Source: Smithella sp.
GTDB lineage: Bacteria; Desulfobacterota; Syntrophia; Syntrophales; Smithellaceae
Direction: 5' to 3'
Length of the DNA: 64,000 nt
Assembly: GCA_012510495.1 (NCBI GenBank)
Contig: JAAZHX010000057.1
Location: 1-64,000 of the forward strand
Shown here: in pieces, positions 8,976 to 17,294 of the stretch
How the letters are laid out: each line of letters begins with the position of its first letter
Numbering within the stretch: the first letter of the stretch is position 1
Program-made: the position numbers and the translations under genes
The notes under the pieces: generated by a model
Databases searched by the model: none
Seen by the model: only the letters and a program-made list of their open reading frames with translations
Told to the model about the DNA's origin: nothing

Positions 8976-9860
8976 TCAGGGGAAACGCAAGTGGATCACC
9001 TGTCCCGACTTTCCTAAATTTTCTATGGTTTTCCCATCAACCTGGATCTTGATGCCGCCGGCATTGCCGATGTCCATGTTAAAGCCGGACGCCTTTTGCG
9101 AAATTTTTTCTCCCGCGTCAAGCAAAACTTCATACGGTTCCCTGTCATCGGCCTGTATCCGGATCCAGGTTTGTTCCGTGGCGGTAATGACCAGGGAAAA
9201 CGTTTCTTCAGCGCCGGTTGTCGCCCGGGTGCCGGTTTTTTTCTTCCCGGGCGCCGTCTGCGATACGTCTGCTTCCGGGACTGCGGGAGACGGCGCGGTG
9301 GGCGATGGCAGAACCTGAGGACCAACTGTCGGTTGGTCCCCTGTGAGAGTCGCCGGATCGATCGCGATGGGCAGGTTCTGCCCGGATGTGTTCTGTGCCG
9401 GGGCTTCTTCGCTTGCCGTTTCCCCGGAACTTTTGATTGCGAGCGGCGCTTCGGGCGACGGTTTATTGTAAACGCTCGCGAAAATAGCTACGGCCGCGAT
9501 GAGAATGGCGATCAGGGCAATCCACAGGAAGGTTTTGTGCCGGTCCAGCATTGCGGCCAGGGGCACGCGCGGGGGGTGGCTGTCGTTCTGTTTGCGCTCC
9601 TTTATCAGCGTCTGCAGATAGTCTTCATAGCGTTGCAGCACCGGCTTGCTGTCCACCCCGAGGCTCTTCGCGTAGATTTTGATGAAGTTTCGCGTGTAAA
9701 TCGGGGCGGGCAACAAATGAAACTGGCCGTTTTCCATGGCCTTCAGATTGCGCACGCTGATCCGTGTGCGCTCGAATATCTCCTTCAGGGTCAATCCTGA
9801 ATTTTGCCGCGCCGCTTTCAAATCAGGGACAGGGGAATCCGTATTTTGCTCTGTTGTCAT
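8976..9860 (-). CDS. rodZ: RodZ-like protein: cytoplasmic HTH, one membrane helix, C-terminal DUF4115
   Basis: The 294-residue protein has an HTH_25-type helix-turn-helix (LKAARQNSGLTLKEIFERTR, about residues 15-75). One membrane segment follows (FLWIALIAILIAAVAIFASVY, about 110-132), then a Pro/Thr-rich linker and a C-terminal DUF4115 domain (QTWIRIQADDREPYEVLL). RodZ links the MreB cytoskeleton to the membrane and helps rod shape. I prefer the ATG at 9860 (MTTEQNTD); an ATG at 9902 would add 14 residues. Neither has a clear ribosome binding site. Confidence 0.85.
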   Translation of the reverse strand: MTTEQNTDSPVPDLKAARQNSGLTLKEIFERTRISVRNLKAMENGQFHLLPAPIYTRNFIKIYAKSLGVDSKPVLQRYEDYLQTLIKERKQNDSHPPRVPLAAMLDRHKTFLWIALIAILIAAVAIFASVYNKPSPEAPLAIKSSGETASEEAPAQNTSGQNLPIAIDPATLTGDQPTVGPQVLPSPTAPSPAVPEADVSQTAPGKKKTGTRATTGAEETFSLVITATEQTWIRIQADDREPYEVLLDAGEKISQKASGFNMDIGNAGGIKIQVDGKTIENLGKSGQVIHLRFP

Positions 9861-10002
9861 GGACGTGCCGTAAACAAACAATATTTTTGTTTTGTTTAGC
9901 ATTAAATATCCGGCAGCGCAATGTTTAAGAATGCTCTACCTTTTTTGCCGGCTTTATGGTTTAAGCAACATTATTGCCGATCATGTGAAGGAGCGATTTG
10001 CC

Positions 10003-10791
10003 ATGAAGGAACTATCGGGTTTTACGCGGTATCTGGCGCGAAAGGCGGGGAAACTGCTGGCTGAAAAATTTTCCCGGCACAATCCGGTTTACTACAAGGG
10101 AGCCATCGATCTGGTCACGGAAGCGGACAGGATGTCGGAGGAGCTGATCCTTTCCGAAATCGGCCGCCGGTATCCCGACCACGGCGTTTTGTCCGAAGAA
10201 TCAAAAGAGAGAGACGGCCGGAGCGCAATGCGCTGGATTGTCGATCCGCTGGACGGAACAACGAATTACGCCCACGGCTTTCCCTTTTTCTGCGTTTCCA
10301 TCGCCCTGGAGAAAGACGGCGATATCGTCCTTGGCGTTGTTTATGACCCGATTCGGGACGATCTGTTTGAGGCCTCGCTCGCGGGAGGCTCATATCTCAA
10401 CGGAACGAAGCTTTGCGTTTCTTCCGTGGACGATTTGTCCCGCGGCCTTCTGGCGACCGGTTTTCCCTATGACGTCCGCGAAAGCCGGGACAATAATCTG
10501 GATTTTTTTGCCGCAATGATTATGAAGGCTCAGGCCATCCGGCGTCCGGGCGCCGCGGCTCTGGACTTGGCTTATCTGGCGGCCGGCCGCCTGGACGGTT
10601 TCTGGGAGCTGAAGCTCAAACCCTGGGACACAGCCGCAGGATGCCTTCTGGTGACGGAAGCGGGCGGCGTCCTCTCCGATTTGAAGGGTGAAAAATGGAG
10701 CATGTTTTCTCCCGGTCTCGTCGCCGGCAACGGACGGATCCACCAGCAGATGCTGGAGGTGATCATAAAGGTCGAAAACAGTTATCGATGA
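10003..10791 (+). CDS. suhB: Inositol monophosphatase family protein (SuhB-like)
   Basis: The 262-residue protein carries the metal-dependent phosphatase motifs of the family: DLVTEAD (about 45), WIVDPLDGTTNYAHGFP (about 80) and WDTAAGCLLVTEAGG near the C-terminus. It probably hydrolyses inositol-1-phosphate or a related sugar phosphate; some relatives act in ribosome biogenesis. The ATG at 10003 has AAGGAG at 9988-9993. It is divergent from rodZ and stands alone as a transcription unit. Confidence 0.93.
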   Translation: MKELSGFTRYLARKAGKLLAEKFSRHNPVYYKGAIDLVTEADRMSEELILSEIGRRYPDHGVLSEESKERDGRSAMRWIVDPLDGTTNYAHGFPFFCVSIALEKDGDIVLGVVYDPIRDDLFEASLAGGSYLNGTKLCVSSVDDLSRGLLATGFPYDVRESRDNNLDFFAAMIMKAQAIRRPGAAALDLAYLAAGRLDGFWELKLKPWDTAAGCLLVTEAGGVLSDLKGEKWSMFSPGLVAGNGRIHQQMLEVIIKVENSYR

Positions 10792-10836
10792 TTATGCAAA
10801 TAATTAAAAGAAAATTGAAAGAATGAATATCGACGC

Positions 10837-10989
10837 ATGTTAGCAGAACATCTGCAGAAGTATTGCGGGTTCTCAACATTCAAGCCGGGTCAGCGGGAGA
10901 TCATTGAGCGTATTCTCCGCCGTCAATCCGCACCATCAGCCTGGGCGAGCCGTTTAACAGCTTTTGCTATAAACTGGTTGCGGCTGTAA
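10837..10989 (+). pseudogene. RecQ helicase remnant (N-terminal tip only)
   Basis: A 50-codon frame starts MLAEHLQKYCGFSTFKPGQR and continues EIIERIL. This resembles the extreme N-terminus of RecQ helicases (the zero motif, GF..FRPGQ). The similarity stops at about codon 28 and the rest is unrelated and short. The helicase core is absent. The breakpoint is near 10915-10925, where a different frame takes over. A deletion that removed most of recQ and the front of the next gene explains this. Confidence 0.65.
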
Positions 10990-11015
10990 TGATGCAAAAC
11001 AAGGATTGTCCATGA
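10914..11015 (+). pseudogene. C-terminal fragment of an unidentified gene, fused to the recQ remnant by deletion
   Basis: In a frame shifted against the recQ remnant, codons read SIRTISLGEPFNSFCYKLVA and on to a TGA at 11013-11015. The stop overlaps the ATG of the following DUF488 gene by four bases, a typical operon junction. It therefore looks like the tail of an original upstream neighbour of the DUF488 gene. I do not recognise the family. Confidence 0.4.
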
Positions 11016-11608
11016 AAGAATTGTTCACCATCGGGCATTCGGTTCATCCCGTGGAAGATTTTCTGGAGATGCTCAGGCGGCATTCCATCAATGCCCTGTG
11101 TGATGTCCGGTCCAGCCCTTACAGCCGTTATTCGCCGCAGTTCAACCGCGAATCTTTGAAAGAGGACGTCCTGAAGTGCGGCATCGCCTATATTTACCTG
11201 GGCGCTGAACTGGGGCCTCGAAGTTCCGATCCGGCCTGCTATGAAAACGGCAAGGTTCAATACAAGCTTCTGGCCGGAAAAGAAATTTTTCAGCAGGGGC
11301 TGGCCCGCCTGCGCAAAGGCCTGGAGACCTACCGCATTGCCTTGATGTGCGCGGAAAAAGATCCGCTGACGTGCCACCGGATGCTGCTTATCTGCCGCAA
11401 TCTACGAAGGGAGAACATCCATATCCGGCATGTTCTGGAAGACGGATCGCTGGAGGACAATCGCGATACGGAACAGCGCCTGATGAAGCTGCTGAAAATC
11501 GATCCAGCTGATCTTTTCTCATCCGAAGAGGAACAAATCCGACGCGCCTATGATCTTCAGGCGGACAAAGTCGCGTATATTCTTGAGGAAGGACAGAAAT
11601 CGCCATGA
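11012..11608 (+). CDS. DUF488 domain protein
   Basis: The 198-residue protein starts MKELFTIGHSVHPVEDFLEML and keeps the DUF488 hallmarks CDVRSSPYSRYSPQFN (about residue 30) and LMCAEKDPLTCHRM (about 110). The latter holds the C-x-H pair usual in the family. Function is unknown; members occur often near DNA repair or helicase genes. AAGGA lies seven bases before the ATG. Its stop originally overlapped the start of a second DUF488 gene, now disrupted. Confidence 0.88.
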   Translation: MKELFTIGHSVHPVEDFLEMLRRHSINALCDVRSSPYSRYSPQFNRESLKEDVLKCGIAYIYLGAELGPRSSDPACYENGKVQYKLLAGKEIFQQGLARLRKGLETYRIALMCAEKDPLTCHRMLLICRNLRRENIHIRHVLEDGSLEDNRDTEQRLMKLLKIDPADLFSSEEEQIRRAYDLQADKVAYILEEGQKSP

Positions 11609-11985
11609 ACGAAATAAAACTGTCTTGTAAAAAGTCTGTTTTGGCGCTTTTTTGTCTTACCGGCGAAAGCCGGTATCCAGTAATTACAGTGGGTTATGGA
11701 CCACGGCACTTGTGCTCTTTATGATATTCGCCGGGGTGACGACTTGAATTACTTTTTACGAGACCGTCAAATAAAACTGTTTACCATCGGGTTTACGAAG
11801 AAGACGGCCGAGGAATTTTTTTCGCGTCTGCTTAAAGCGGGAGTGAAGCGGGTCATCGATATCCGCCTCAACAATGTTTCTCAGCTGGCCGGTTTTGCCA
11901 AAAGAGACGACCTGCGCTATTTTCTCCGGGCGATCGGTCAGATGGATTATGTCCACCGGCCTGATCTGGCGCCTTCCTGCGGATT
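11605..11985 (+). pseudogene. Second DUF488 gene, split by a palindromic element and truncated at the 3' end
   Basis: The first six codons (MNEIKL) are at 11605-11622, overlapping the stop of the preceding gene by four bases. The reading frame resumes after the insert at 11769 and gives KLFTIGFTKKTAEEFFSRLL, then VIDIRLNNVSQLAGF and VHRPDLAPS. Joining the two parts across the 12-bp repeat AAATAAAACTGT restores one frame starting MNEIKLFTIGF. Similarity ends near 11985, well short of a full DUF488 domain, so the 3' end has also been lost. Some of it may still be translated from a start inside the element. Confidence 0.8.
11624..11768. mobile_element. MITE-like palindromic element inserted in DUF488 gene, flanked by 12-bp direct repeats
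   Basis: The element begins CTTGTAAAAAGTC and ends ACTTTTTACGAGACCGTC at 11768. Its interior includes ACCGGCGAAAGCCGGTATCC and CAGTAATTACAGT. The same interior occurs at 19382-19428. The 12-bp sequence AAATAAAACTGT flanks it on both sides (11612-11623 and 11769-11780). The exact left boundary is ambiguous because the terminal repeat may run into the direct repeat. No transposase is encoded, so it must have been moved by an enzyme elsewhere. Confidence 0.8.
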
Positions 11986-12021
11986 CATAGATTTTTTCAC
12001 TCCCAGGTGTGAGTGCAGGAT

Positions 12022-12414
12022 TCACTTCAAAAATTTAATAAACACTTTCCTTGTCCGGGGCCCGTCGAATTCGCAGAAGAAGATGGATTGCCAAGCGCCG
12101 AGAACGAGGCGGCCATTTTCCACGATGACCATTTCGGAGGCGCCGACCAGCGACGACTTGACGTGCGCGGCGGAATTGCCTTCCGAATGCCGGTAGTTCG
12201 CGGACAGGGGCACGGCGCGATCGAGCGCCGCCAGCAGATCGCGCGGCACGTCCGGGTCCGCGTTTTCATTGATCGTGACCGCGGCGGTGGTGTGGGGCGT
12301 GTAAACAAGGACGATGCCCGATTCAATTTTTTCTTCACGAACCGACGCGCGGACGGTCCCGGTGATGTCGATCATTTCGAAACGTGAAGCGCTTTGGACG
12401 GAAATTTCTTTCAT
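12022..12414 (-). CDS. yjbQ: YjbQ/UPF0047 family protein (secondary thiamine-phosphate synthase type)
   Basis: This is a 130-residue single-domain protein with the family motifs VYTPHTTAAVTINENADPDV and YRHSEGNSAAHVKSSLVG, followed by LGAWQSIFFCEFDGPRTRKV. The conserved histidines (HTTA, YRH, AHVK) probably bind a metal. Weak thiamine phosphate synthase activity is reported for some members, but the true role is uncertain. It follows the Mla-type lipoprotein gene by 13 bases, on the same strand. Its 3' end faces the truncated DUF488 pseudogene. Confidence 0.9.
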   Translation of the reverse strand: MKEISVQSASRFEMIDITGTVRASVREEKIESGIVLVYTPHTTAAVTINENADPDVPRDLLAALDRAVPLSANYRHSEGNSAAHVKSSLVGASEMVIVENGRLVLGAWQSIFFCEFDGPRTRKVFIKFLK

Positions 12415-12427
12415 AATCCCCCGCTGC

Positions 12428-13096
12428 TTATAGCACCCTCGTTTTAACGGCTGCGTAAACGTCGCGGAGGATCTCGCGGGAAAGGGCCTGCATGGCTTGG
12501 CTTGCGGCGGCGCAGTATCCTTTGGGTGAGGCGTCCTGCAGGGGCGTTTCCCGCGTATAGGTCTTTTGATACATCATCCTCTTGCCGGTTTTTTTCTCTG
12601 CGGAGTCCTGAAGCGAAATGGAAAGAACGATCCGCGCGGTTTTGTTTTTCTTCTCCGCCCGCAGATAAAATTCTTCAATGCCGCCCGAGAGGATAAACCG
12701 CCCTTCTTCCAGATCATACCGGGACAGAACCGCCTGGAAAAAATTGCCGGTTCTCATATCGGCCAGGAGGAGATCGCCTATCATATCGGCCGGGTTGACG
12801 GCCCAGCGCGAATAGTTAAAGGCGTCCAGGCCGTAGGCGTCGTCGCGGAAGATCATGCCGGTCGAATTATACGCGGCGGCAATGGAGAACCGGTTTACCT
12901 TGACCGATACGGAAAGTTTCCCGGATGCCTCGAAAGAGGGAGACTCGTAAGTCAGCAGATATTTCTGGACGTCGTATTGCGGTTTGCCGCTGCCGGCGCA
13001 TCCGGCGAAACACAGCAGGGATGAGACGACAGCGATCCAGAGCAGGATGGGCCGCTGTTTTTGCAAGCAGGCAGACTTTTGCAAAGTTTTTTCCAT
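12428..13096 (-). CDS. ABC-type transport auxiliary lipoprotein (PqiC/DUF330-like)
   Basis: The 222-residue protein has a lipoprotein signal (ILLWIAVVSSLLCFAGC, lipobox CFAGC near residue 33) and a domain resembling the ABC-transport auxiliary family (KYLLTYESPSF, then VKVNRFSIAAAYNSTGMIFR). Such lipoproteins pair with MCE-type ABC transporters in the periplasm. It is the gene after mlaD, 15 bases downstream, with AAAGGAACG before the ATG. The family call rests on both the pattern and the operon. Confidence 0.8.
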   Translation of the reverse strand: MEKTLQKSACLQKQRPILLWIAVVSSLLCFAGCAGSGKPQYDVQKYLLTYESPSFEASGKLSVSVKVNRFSIAAAYNSTGMIFRDDAYGLDAFNYSRWAVNPADMIGDLLLADMRTGNFFQAVLSRYDLEEGRFILSGGIEEFYLRAEKKNKTARIVLSISLQDSAEKKTGKRMMYQKTYTRETPLQDASPKGYCAAASQAMQALSREILRDVYAAVKTRVL

Positions 13097-13111
13097 TACT
13101 CGTTCCTTTCT

Positions 13112-14044
13112 TTATTCCATGGGCTTTCGCGGCGGCGCCGGTTTGCTGAAAATCAGGTCCGACGGCTCCCGGTTCAAACTTTCGGAGAGCTTCTGCAGAT
13201 TTTCCGAAGTGACCCGCAGATTTTCCGACGTGTCTTGAAGGCCGGTCGTAATGATTTTTGTTTTTTTGTCGATGTCCTGAAGGATGGCGTCGGTTTGCGC
13301 CGACTTTTCGCGCAGGTTCAACTCTCCGATGTCGTCCCTGGCCTGACCGATCAGCTTGCGGGCATCGGTCAAAACCCCCAGGGCTTCCGTAACGGCCCGG
13401 TCTACCTTGCCTTCGGTAATCGTCTTGTTGATGCTGGCGATTGTTTCGTCCAGATTGGCGGAGGTATTTTCCAGGTGAGTCATAATGTTCGTGATGCGCT
13501 TGCCCTCCACAAAGTTTTCGATCGCCCGCACGGTGTTTTTCAACTGGTTGGAAATGCCCTCGAAGTCTATTTTTTTAATGTTTTGCATGATGATATTCGT
13601 GTCGGTGATCAGCTTGCTGATTTCCGAGCGGCGCGACGGGATGACCGGATAATCCGTCTTGAAGGAGAGTCTGGGGGAATCGGCCAGCTCGCCGGGCTTG
13701 ATCCGGTCGAGTTCAATGAAGACAATGCCGGTGATGCCGGCGGTTTTGAGCGAAGCGATGGTCTGCTTCTGCAGGTCGCCTTCCAGGTCGATTTTCATCG
13801 TCACTTCAATCAGGCGGTAGTCCGGCGCTACGTCGATTTTCTGCACTTTCCCGATCTCGACCCCCCGGTATTTGATCGCCGAGTCCACCTGCAATCCCTG
13901 GACGGATTCGTCAAAGTAAACGTTGTAAAGGGCGCCCTTGGTGAAAAATTTGGCCGCGCCGACCCAGATGATCACACCGGCGCAGATCAGCGCGCCGGCA
14001 ATGACAAAAAGACCGATCAAAAATTTTGAGCTTCTAGTGGGCAT
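13112..14044 (-). CDS. mlaD: MlaD family MCE-domain substrate-binding protein
   Basis: The 310-residue protein has one N-terminal membrane anchor (FLIGLFVIAGALICAGVIIWVG) and an MCE domain (residues about 38-120, VYFDESVQGLQVDSAIKYRGVEIGKV). A long helical C-terminal region contains repeated Ile/Thr/Asn heptads. MCE proteins form hexameric rings that carry phospholipids across the periplasm. Its start overlaps mlaF by 11 bases. The tail is longer than in MlaD of enteric bacteria and may form a coiled tube. Confidence 0.92.
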   Translation of the reverse strand: MPTRSSKFLIGLFVIAGALICAGVIIWVGAAKFFTKGALYNVYFDESVQGLQVDSAIKYRGVEIGKVQKIDVAPDYRLIEVTMKIDLEGDLQKQTIASLKTAGITGIVFIELDRIKPGELADSPRLSFKTDYPVIPSRRSEISKLITDTNIIMQNIKKIDFEGISNQLKNTVRAIENFVEGKRITNIMTHLENTSANLDETIASINKTITEGKVDRAVTEALGVLTDARKLIGQARDDIGELNLREKSAQTDAILQDIDKKTKIITTGLQDTSENLRVTSENLQKLSESLNREPSDLIFSKPAPPRKPME

Positions 14045-14831
14045 AAAACCTCTGTTCGTTCTGCTTTTCTGGTAACTGGCGTAAAAAGAAGCTTCTGACC
14101 CGGGGGTCCGTCGCAGTCTTTTTTAATTCCAGGGGTGCGCCTTCCGCGATCATCCCCCTGGCCTCCTTGTCCAACATTAGCACTCTATGGGCTATTTTGT
14201 AAATAGATTCGAGTTCGTGAGTGACAATGACCATGGTGGTTCCCAGGGCTTCGTTTGTTTTGATGATCAGTTCGTCCAGCTCCACCGCGGTAACCGGGTC
14301 GAGGCCGGCGGACAGTTCGTCCAGAAAAAGAATACGCGGATCGAGAGCCATCGCGCGGGCGATGCCCGCCCTTTTTTTCATGCCGCCGGAAAGCTCGGAC
14401 GGGTTGTGATTTTCGTAGCCGGCCAGATTGACCATGCCCAGCTTCATCCGAATGACCCGGTCGATGGCGCCCGTGTCAAGGTCGGTGTACTCCTGAAGGG
14501 GCAGCGCGATGTTTTCCCTGATGGACATGGAGCTGAACAGCGCGCCGGATTGAAACAGAACGCCGATGTTTTTCCGGTATTCGTTGAGGGCCTTGTCCGA
14601 CGCCCGGATGATATCGGCGCCCTGATACAGGACCTGGCCCGCGTAAGGCTTTTGCAGGCCGATCATGATTTTGAGCAGCGTAGATTTGCCGCAGCCGCTG
14701 CCGCCCACGATGACCAGCACTTCTCCCGGGTACACATCAAAGCTCACATCTTCAAAGACGACGTTGTCGTCAAAGCGCTGTGTCAGGTTTTTTACCGAGA
14801 GGATGGGTGTTTTTTCTGATGGATCCTGCAT
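14034..14831 (-). CDS. mlaF: MlaF family ABC transporter ATP-binding protein
   Basis: The protein (265 residues from the ATG at 14831) is an ABC ATPase: Walker A GGSGCGKST, signature LSGGMKKRAGIARAMA, Walker B ILFLDELSAGLDPVTA, switch histidine VTHE. The LSGGMKKR form and the ELSAGLDP segment are typical of the Mla/Ttg2 branch. The ATG at 14831 has AAGGAG five bases upstream. The alternative ATG at 14846 lacks this. It follows mlaE by about 18 bases. Confidence 0.93.
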   Translation of the reverse strand: MQDPSEKTPILSVKNLTQRFDDNVVFEDVSFDVYPGEVLVIVGGSGCGKSTLLKIMIGLQKPYAGQVLYQGADIIRASDKALNEYRKNIGVLFQSGALFSSMSIRENIALPLQEYTDLDTGAIDRVIRMKLGMVNLAGYENHNPSELSGGMKKRAGIARAMALDPRILFLDELSAGLDPVTAVELDELIIKTNEALGTTMVIVTHELESIYKIAHRVLMLDKEARGMIAEGAPLELKKTATDPRVRSFFLRQLPEKQNEQRFYAH

Positions 14832-14849
14832 GGAGCTCCTTTTCATGTC

Positions 14850-16019
14850 TTACGCGAAAATGCCGTATAGTTTGACGTAGTAGAGCATGACGGCAAAAAT
14901 GGAATCGGCCACCACGATCAGAAAGATGGCCGCCACCACGGCGGAGGTCGTAAACTTGCCGACATCCTGAGCGCCGGCGCGCACCTGAAAGCCCCGCTGG
15001 CATCCGATGGCGGAAATGAGTCCGGCAAAAACGGCTGCCTTGATCAGGCTGGTTACCACATCAAACACCTGAATGGTCTTGATCGACTGGGTGATGTAGG
15101 TTTTGAATGTCAGGTCAAGGGTCGTGACGCCGATGATCATGCCTCCGAGAATACCCGAAAGATCAGCGTAAACGGTCAGGATCGGAACGACGATTATGGT
15201 GGCCAGAACCTTCGGAACGGCCAGAAAGCGGACCGGATCAAATCCCATGGTCTCAAGCGCGTCCACTTCTTCATTGACCTTCATGGTGCCGATTTCCGCG
15301 GCAAAGGCGGAGCCGGAGCGGCCCGCGACCAGAATTGCCGTCATGATCGGTCCCAGCTCCTTGATCATGGCGAAGCTCACCAGCGTGGGGACGTAAATAT
15401 TCGCGCCGAACTGCTTGAACTGCAGATAGGACATGAAAGCCATGATCAGGCCCATCAAAGCGCCGATCATGGCGACAATCGGCAAGCCGTCCACGCCCGC
15501 GCGCTGCACGTAAAAAAGAACATCCTTCCCCCGAAGAGTCGAGGGATGCATCAGGGTATAGACCAGAGCAAACAGCAGGTCTCCGAAAAAGGTAATGAAA
15601 TTCACAAAATCCCGGCCGATCGACAAAGAAGCCTGTCCGATCTGGGAAATCAGTCCTTCATGAGCGTATTCCGGTTTGAAATACCGCAACGTCAGAGAGT
15701 CGGGGTGGATCACGCTGAAGATGCCTTTGGCTTCCGCGCTCAGGTTGACCAGGCGGCAGGTGATTTTCCTTTCCGCCGCTTCTTTTTCAATTTGCACAAA
15801 GGCCAGCGCCGCCGCGCTGTCCAGATAGCAGACCTGTGCAAAATCGACCGTCAGACTTTGAATCGATGGATCGGAAATGGCCTGCCGGATATCGCGGGTG
15901 AAGACCATGAGATTATTCAGGCCAAACTCTCCATTCAGATCAATGAAAAGATCCTGCTTCTCCTTTCTAAAAGAAACCTGGTAAGCGGCTGGACAATCTT
16001 TGCGTTGCGGAGTCGTCAT
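14850..16019 (-). CDS. mlaE: MlaE family lipid ABC transporter permease with N-terminal STAS domain
   Basis: The 389-residue protein joins a STAS-like domain (about residues 10-110, LTVDFAQVCYLDSAAALAFV) to the MlaE permease domain (about 130-389). The permease includes GPIMTAILVAGRSGSAFAAEIG and EEVDALETMGFDP, both strongly conserved. In enteric bacteria the STAS protein (MlaB) is separate; the fusion is common in other phyla. It is the first gene of the operon mlaE-mlaF-mlaD-lipoprotein-yjbQ. No clear ribosome binding site is seen. Confidence 0.92.
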   Translation of the reverse strand: MTTPQRKDCPAAYQVSFRKEKQDLFIDLNGEFGLNNLMVFTRDIRQAISDPSIQSLTVDFAQVCYLDSAAALAFVQIEKEAAERKITCRLVNLSAEAKGIFSVIHPDSLTLRYFKPEYAHEGLISQIGQASLSIGRDFVNFITFFGDLLFALVYTLMHPSTLRGKDVLFYVQRAGVDGLPIVAMIGALMGLIMAFMSYLQFKQFGANIYVPTLVSFAMIKELGPIMTAILVAGRSGSAFAAEIGTMKVNEEVDALETMGFDPVRFLAVPKVLATIIVVPILTVYADLSGILGGMIIGVTTLDLTFKTYITQSIKTIQVFDVVTSLIKAAVFAGLISAIGCQRGFQVRAGAQDVGKFTTSAVVAAIFLIVVADSIFAVMLYYVKLYGIFA

Positions 16020-16183
16020 GGCAATGGTTTCCCGGCCCGGTTGAAATGTTTCGATAGTGGAAATGACGTGTTTACCGGTGTATTTAAGCCGTTTGGCCTG
16101 TGCTTGTCAATGAAAATCGATGCCGTTCCGAACGGATCGGCTGTCTTGCGGAAACGCGATCGGCCTGAATGTCTGCTGCCGGG

Positions 16184-16387
16184 TTATACGCGTTTTTTGC
16201 CGACCAGGTCCGCGAAATGCTCGAAGGAGCGGTCATACGTTTTTTCTGCGTCTTTCGGGAAAAAGCAGCCCGGCAACTGCCTTTTTTGCAGGTGATGGAA
16301 AACGCAGTCACAGCAGATTCCCTTGCGGGCGCAGGGTTCATAGGTGCAGCCGCAGATGTCCAGGTTTTTTTCCTTTTTGCAGTCCAC
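16184..16387 (-). CDS. DUF6485-like cysteine-rich small protein
   Basis: From a GTG start at 16387 (AGGA upstream) this gives 67 residues: CKKEKNLDICGCTYEPC, ARKGICCDCVFHHLQK and a tail FFPKDAEKTYDRSFEHFADL. The cysteine pattern suggests metal binding. I recognise the family as a small uncharacterised cytosolic protein found in anaerobes. An ATG at 16450 would add 21 residues that do not fit the family. The 164 bases between it and mlaE show no gene. Confidence 0.75.
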   Translation of the reverse strand: MDCKKEKNLDICGCTYEPCARKGICCDCVFHHLQKRQLPGCFFPKDAEKTYDRSFEHFADLVGKKRV

Positions 16388-16447
16388 GGTAAATATTCCT
16401 TCGGAAAGTAACGGGCAATGAGTGACGAGAGACGAGCGAAAAGGTGT

Positions 16448-16494
16448 CATGGTTAGCCCTTCGATAAACTCGGGACAGACCTTGTCGAACCATG
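16448..16494. repeat. Short palindromic repeat with CATGGTT ends
   Basis: CATGGTT at 16448-16454 pairs with AACCATG at 16488-16494, and the inner parts TTCGATAA and TTGTCGAA also pair imperfectly. This resembles the widespread intergenic repeat with a GTTCGACA core. A relative may be at 57705-57735. It lies in the 220-base gap between DUF6485 and the synthetase beta gene, which otherwise shows only low-complexity sequence. Confidence 0.55.
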
Positions 16495-16607
16495 GGAAAG
16501 AGACGAGGGGGGATGGGCGGTGAGGGAAAAGTTCTTGACTCGTCGCTCATCCCTTTGCGCTCATGGCTTTCCACCCGTCACTTTTTTCACCATCCACCAA
16601 TTACCGA

Positions 16608-17294
16608 TCACTTCAAAACGATCAGCGCGTCCACGACCACGGGCTTTGCGCCGGAAAGAATCACCGGGTTGAGGTCGATTTCCATGACGTTATCAAAGTC
16701 CAGGCCGACGCGGCCGACGCTGATGAGCATATCGGTAAGTGTTTTTTGATCCGCCGCCTCCATGCCGCGAACGGCGTCCAGAATCTTGCGCCCTTTGATT
16801 TCCTGCATCATTTCTTTTGCGTCCCGGACTTCCAGCGGCGCGCGGCGGAACGCGACGTCGCGGAGGATTTCCGTAAAGATGCCGCCCAGGCCGAACATCA
16901 CGCAGGGGCCGAACTGCGGATCGCGGGTCATCCCCATGACCAGTTCCCGCCGGCCTTTGATCATTTCCTGCAGCAGGACGCCGCCCTCGAATCCTTCCAT
17001 CCCGGCGATGATGTCCCGAAACGCTTTCTTCGCTTCCGCGGTCGTTCGAATGTCCACATGAATCAGACCCTTTTCCGTTTTGTGGGCGATGTCGGCCGAG
17101 CAGCCCTTCATGACGAGCGGAAAGCCGATTTTTTTCAGGCCTTTTTCCAGGGCGGTTTTGTCTTTGGCCAGCACTTCTTTGGTGACCGGGATGCCGTAGG
17201 CGGCCAGAACCTGTTTAGCCTCGTATTCCGAAAGGGCTTTGCGGCCCTGCTTCACGGCCTTGTCGATGATCTTTGCGGCTTTTTCGTTTTTCAT
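16608..17294 (-). CDS. ADP-forming acyl-CoA synthetase, beta (ATP-grasp) subunit
   Basis: The 228-residue protein has the ATP-grasp_5 fold: PVTKEVLAKDK, GFPLVMKGCSADIAHKTEKG, RRELVMGMTRDPQFGPCVMFG and IFTEILRDVAFRRAP. With the alpha subunit it converts acetyl- or acyl-CoA plus ADP and phosphate into the acid, CoA and ATP. This gives substrate-level ATP in fermentative anaerobes. Its ATG overlaps the alpha stop by four bases. The substrate cannot be told from sequence. Confidence 0.9.
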   Translation of the reverse strand: MKNEKAAKIIDKAVKQGRKALSEYEAKQVLAAYGIPVTKEVLAKDKTALEKGLKKIGFPLVMKGCSADIAHKTEKGLIHVDIRTTAEAKKAFRDIIAGMEGFEGGVLLQEMIKGRRELVMGMTRDPQFGPCVMFGLGGIFTEILRDVAFRRAPLEVRDAKEMMQEIKGRKILDAVRGMEAADQKTLTDMLISVGRVGLDFDNVMEIDLNPVILSGAKPVVVDALIVLK

